Shown here in pieces: positions 13,055-15,905 of a stretch of DNA of 15,905 bases. Both the position numbers and the translations under genes were made by a program. The stretch's first letter is position 1, and the number at the start of each line of letters is the position of its first letter. Below the pieces are notes generated by a model. The model was not told the DNA's origin, did no database searches, and saw only the letters and a program-made list of their open reading frames with translations. Source of the stretch: Paracoccaceae bacterium (lineage in GTDB: Bacteria > Pseudomonadota > Alphaproteobacteria > Rhodobacterales > Rhodobacteraceae). The DNA is taken from NCBI GenBank assembly GCA_015487335.1, contig WFPZ01000179.1, positions 1 through 15,905 of the forward strand, read 5' to 3'.

Positions 13055-15481
13055 ATGAAATTCACGCTCTCCTGGCTGAAAGATCACCTCGATACCGAGG
13101 CCACGGTCGATGAAATCGCCGAGGCGCTGACCGACCTCGGCCTTGAGGTCGAGGGTATCGAGAACCCCGCCGAGCGGCTCTCGGCCTTCACCATCTGCCG
13201 CGTCATCGAGGCGAAACAGCACCCCAATGCCGACAGGCTGCGGCTGTGCCGCGTCGAGGCCTGGGTGGAGGGTGAGCGGCAGGAAGTGCAGGTGGTCTGC
13301 GGCGCTCCCAATGCGCGCACCGGGCTGGTGGGCGTCTTCGCACCCGTCGGCACCCACATCCCCGGCACCGGGGTGGACCTCAAGCCCGGCGTGATCCGCG
13401 GCGAGGCCTCCAACGGGATGTTGTGCTCGGAACGCGAGATGATGCTCTCGGACGATCACGAGGGCATCATCGAACTGCCCGGGGATGCGCCGCTGGGCGC
13501 GCGCTTCGTCGACTGGCTGGCCGAGCACGACCCGGCCAGGGTGGACCCGGTGATCGAGATCGCCATCACCCCCAACCGCCCCGATGCGCTGGGCGTGCGC
13601 GGCATCGCCCGCGATCTGGCGGCGCGCGGTCTGGGGGTGCTGAAGCCCCATGAGGTCAAGCCGGTGCCGGGCCGTTTCGAAAGCCCGATCAGGGTGCAGA
13701 TCGACCCGGCGCTGAAGGAGGGGGGATGCCCGCATTTCACCGGCCGTCTCATCCGCGGGGTCAGGAACGGCCCCAGCCCGCAGTGGCTGCAGGACCGCCT
13801 GAAGGCGATCGGCCTGCGCCCGATCTCGGCGCTGGTGGATATCACCAATTTCTTCACCTACGACCTCAACCGTCCGCTGCATGTCTTCGACGCCGACAAG
13901 GTGAAGGGCAACCTGCGCATTCATGCTGCGGCGGGCGGCGAGGCGCTGGTGGCGCTCGACGAGAAGGAATACCGCATGCCCGAGGGCGTGATGGTGATCT
14001 CCGACGACAGCGGGGTGGAAAGCATCGCCGGGATCATGGGCGGGATGCCGACCGGCTGCACCGATGAGACGGTGAACGTCTTTCTCGAAAGCGCCTGGTG
14101 GGATCCGATCGCCATCGCCAAGGCGGGCCGGGCGCTGAAGATCAACTCCGACGCCCGCTACCGCTTCGAGCGCGGCGTGGATCCGGCCTTCACCGAGCCG
14201 GGGCTGGAAGCGGCCACCGCCATGGTGCTGGAGCTGTGCGGCGGCGAGCCCTCGCAGGTGGTGGCCGATGGCGCCGCCCCGGTGGAGGACCGCGCCTACC
14301 GGCTGGATACCGACCGGGTGGTCTCGCTGGTGGGCATGGAGATCCCCGCCGAGGAGCAGCGGCGCACCCTGAAGGCGCTGGGCTTCCGGCTGGAGGGCGA
14401 CATGGCCCATGTGCCCAGCTGGCGGCCCGACGTGCAGGGCGAGGCCGACCTTGTGGAAGAGGTGGCGCGCATCGCCTCGCTCACCCGGCTGGAGGGCAAG
14501 CCCCTGGCGCGGGCGGATGCGGGTGTGGCCCGGCCGATTCTCACGCCCATGCAGAGGCGCGAGGGGATCGCCCGGCGCACCGCCGCGGCGCTGGGCTACA
14601 ACGAATGCGTCACCTACAGCTTCATCGACCGTGAGAGCGCGGCGCTCTTTGGCGGCGGTGATGACGCGACCATGCTGGAAAACCCCATCTCCAGCGAGAT
14701 GAGCCACATGCGCCCCGATCTGCTGCCCGGCCTGCTGCAGGCGGCGGCCCGTAACCAGGCCCGCGGCTTCATGGATCTGGCGTTGTTCGAGGTGGGTCCG
14801 GCCTTCACCGGTGGCGAACCGGGCGAGCAGTATACCGAAGTGGCCGGCCTGCTGGTAGGCCATGCCGCGCCCCGCGATCCGCACGGCTCGCGCCGGCCGG
14901 TGGACATCTACGATGCCAAGGCCGATGCCGAGGCCGTTCTCGCCGCCATCGGCGCCCCGGCGCGGGCGATGATCCGCCGCGGCGCGCCCGACTGGTGGCA
15001 CCCGGGCCGCTCGGGGCAGATCAGCCTCGGGCCGAAGAACGTGCTGGCCGTCTTCGGCGAGCTGCACCCCAGGGTGCTGAGGGCGCTGGGCGTGAAGGGG
15101 CCGGCCGTGGCCTTCACCGTCTATCCCGAGCGTGTGCCCTTCCCCAAGGCGAAGGGCACCACCCGGCCGGCGCTGGAGCTCAACGATCTGCAGGCGGTGG
15201 AACGCGATTTCGCCTTCGTGGTGGACGAGGACGTGGAGGCGCTGACGCTGGTCAACGCCGCGCGCGGTGCCGACAAGGCGCTGATCGAATGGGTGCGCCT
15301 GTTCGACGAGTTCACCGGTGAGAAGGCGCGCGCCCAGATGGGCGAGGGCAAGAAATCCCTGGCCATCACCGTGCGCCTGCAGCCAAGGGAAAAGACCCTG
15401 ACCGAGAAGGACATCGAGGCGGTCTCGGCGAAGATCATCGAGAAGGTGGCCAAGGCCACCGGCGGTGTTCTGCGCGGATAG
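13055..15481 (+). CDS. pheT: Phenylalanine--tRNA ligase beta subunit
   Basis: An 808-residue PheT, about the usual bacterial length, forming the alpha2beta2 synthetase with PheS. Starts MKFTLSWLKDHLD. In order: an EMAP/tRNA-binding OB domain (about 40-150, with NADRLRLCRV), the B3/B4 editing domain (about 215-380), the B5 domain (about 400-475), the catalytic-like core (about 480-690) and a C-terminal FDX-ACB anticodon-binding domain (about 710-808, with VERDFAFVVDEDV). The B3/B4 region hydrolyses mischarged Tyr-tRNA-Phe in the family. The ATG at 13055 is preceded by GGAGAAAGACGA. No odd truncation or frameshift is seen. Confidence 0.97.
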   Translation: MKFTLSWLKDHLDTEATVDEIAEALTDLGLEVEGIENPAERLSAFTICRVIEAKQHPNADRLRLCRVEAWVEGERQEVQVVCGAPNARTGLVGVFAPVGTHIPGTGVDLKPGVIRGEASNGMLCSEREMMLSDDHEGIIELPGDAPLGARFVDWLAEHDPARVDPVIEIAITPNRPDALGVRGIARDLAARGLGVLKPHEVKPVPGRFESPIRVQIDPALKEGGCPHFTGRLIRGVRNGPSPQWLQDRLKAIGLRPISALVDITNFFTYDLNRPLHVFDADKVKGNLRIHAAAGGEALVALDEKEYRMPEGVMVISDDSGVESIAGIMGGMPTGCTDETVNVFLESAWWDPIAIAKAGRALKINSDARYRFERGVDPAFTEPGLEAATAMVLELCGGEPSQVVADGAAPVEDRAYRLDTDRVVSLVGMEIPAEEQRRTLKALGFRLEGDMAHVPSWRPDVQGEADLVEEVARIASLTRLEGKPLARADAGVARPILTPMQRREGIARRTAAALGYNECVTYSFIDRESAALFGGGDDATMLENPISSEMSHMRPDLLPGLLQAAARNQARGFMDLALFEVGPAFTGGEPGEQYTEVAGLLVGHAAPRDPHGSRRPVDIYDAKADAEAVLAAIGAPARAMIRRGAPDWWHPGRSGQISLGPKNVLAVFGELHPRVLRALGVKGPAVAFTVYPERVPFPKAKGTTRPALELNDLQAVERDFAFVVDEDVEALTLVNAARGADKALIEWVRLFDEFTGEKARAQMGEGKKSLAITVRLQPREKTLTEKDIEAVSAKIIEKVAKATGGVLRG

Positions 15482-15545
15482 GATCCGGCGCCGGGGCCGG
15501 CGGAGAAATGGGGCCGGAGCCCGGGTTTCCTCAGGCCAAGTCATG

Positions 15546-15558
15546 CCCCATATTGGGG
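15546..15558. promoter_or_regulatory. Small palindrome upstream of the phosphoribosyltransferase gene
   Basis: CCCCA (15546-15550) and TGGGG (15554-15558) flank a 3-base TAT centre, 29 bases before the next start codon. It could be an operator or chance. No convincing terminator was found for pheT in the spacer 15482-15586. Confidence 0.2.
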
Positions 15559-15586
15559 AGGAGTGGCCGGGCTTTCGGAGGGTACC

Positions 15587-15905
15587 ATGTTTCATGACAG
15601 GGAAGAGGCCGGCCGGGCGCTGGCCGAGCGGCTCGTAGCGATGAAACCGCAAAGGCCGGTGGTGCTGGCGCTGCCGCGCGGCGGCGTGCCGGTGGCGCTG
15701 CCGGTGGCAAGGGCATTACGGGCGCCGCTCGATCTGCTGATGGTGCGCAAGCTGGGCCTGCCGGGCCAGCCCGAGCTGGCGGCCGGCGCGGTGGTGGATG
15801 GCGAGACGCACGAGGTAGTGTTCAACCCGCACGTCCTGCGCGCCAGCGGCCTGAGCGAGGCGGATTTTGCCGCCGTGATCGACGCCAGGCTGAAGGAGAT
15901 CGAGG
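15587..15905 (+). CDS. Phosphoribosyltransferase-like protein, N-terminal part
   Basis: The first 106 codons of a gene that continues past the window. The start MFHDREEAGRALAERL, then VVLALPRGGVPVALPVARAL and LLMVRKLGLPGQPELAAGAV, is the pattern of the type I phosphoribosyltransferase fold proteins often annotated simply as phosphoribosyltransferase in alphaproteobacteria. The PRPP-binding loop would be beyond the window's edge. CGGAGG lies 7 bases before the ATG. The substrate is unknown; these proteins are not assigned to a fixed purine or pyrimidine pathway. Confidence 0.8.
   Translation, partial: MFHDREEAGRALAERLVAMKPQRPVVLALPRGGVPVALPVARALRAPLDLLMVRKLGLPGQPELAAGAVVDGETHEVVFNPHVLRASGLSEADFAAVIDARLKEIE

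Noticed and set aside
12629..15652. A very long open frame on the minus strand opposite pheS-pheT
   Set aside because: It lies antisense to two certain genes, has low-complexity His/Arg/Gly/Pro-rich content typical of shadow frames in GC-rich DNA, and shows no domain. The same applies to the long minus frame at 4241-6310.
1..15905. CRISPR arrays, tRNA or rRNA genes, transposases, integrases, attachment sites
   Set aside because: No regularly spaced repeats, no cloverleaf-like sequence, no recombinase motifs and no flanking direct repeats around the DUF3800 islet were seen by eye.

Overview
The window reads as chromosomal DNA of an alphaproteobacterium, most likely of the Rhodobacteraceae/Paracoccaceae group. 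It is very GC-rich, with GTGA and TGATG gene overlaps. The second gene pair includes an Mcl1-type malyl-CoA lyase of the ethylmalonyl-CoA pathway. The neighbourhoods ftsE-ftsX-plsC, pyk / N-formylglutamate amidohydrolase-like / DUF1244, and rpmI-rplT-pheS-pheT fit that group. No rRNA, tRNA, CRISPR array or insertion sequence was seen.

Layout. (1) Bases 1-1951, + strand: the end of ftsE, then ftsX and a PlsC-type acyltransferase, each overlapping the next by a few bases. (2) Bases 1975-3973, - strand: mcl1 followed by accA. (3) Bases 4256-6286, + strand: a DUF1611 protein (DgcN type) and an enolase-superfamily epimerase (DgcA type), the pair known for D-glutamate catabolism. (4) Bases 6343-7214, + strand: a small, lower-GC islet. 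It has its own promoter, a foldable leader, a 20-codon leader ORF with a strong ribosome site, and a DUF3800 protein in which the usual DESG motif reads DMSG. (5) Bases 7256-8119, + strand: a D-amino-acid transaminase. (6) Bases 8136-9245, - strand: a DUF1244 protein and an N-formylglutamate amidohydrolase-like enzyme. (7) Bases 9354-11056, + strand: pyruvate kinase and a small membrane protein. (8) Bases 11170-15481, + strand: rpmI, rplT, pheS and pheT, with hairpins in the spacers. (9) From 15587: the start of a phosphoribosyltransferase-like gene that runs off the window.

How the genes fit together. Region 2 covers acyl-CoA metabolism (malyl-CoA cleavage and malonyl-CoA formation). Regions 3 and 5 share a D-amino-acid theme: a transaminase that can make D-Glu, and a DgcN/DgcA pair that would turn D-Glu into N-acetyl-L-Glu. 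The amidohydrolase in region 6 could in principle release L-Glu from an N-acyl-L-Glu, but that link is inferred. The DUF3800 islet sits inside this D-amino-acid neighbourhood and looks like a later insertion. Regions 1 and 8 are housekeeping: cell division, phospholipid synthesis and translation.

Most of the window is ordinary core genome. The parts worth a second look are the DUF3800 islet with its leader, the AT-rich mcl1-dgcN intergenic region, and the D-glutamate gene set. I do not see strong evidence for a wholly new system.
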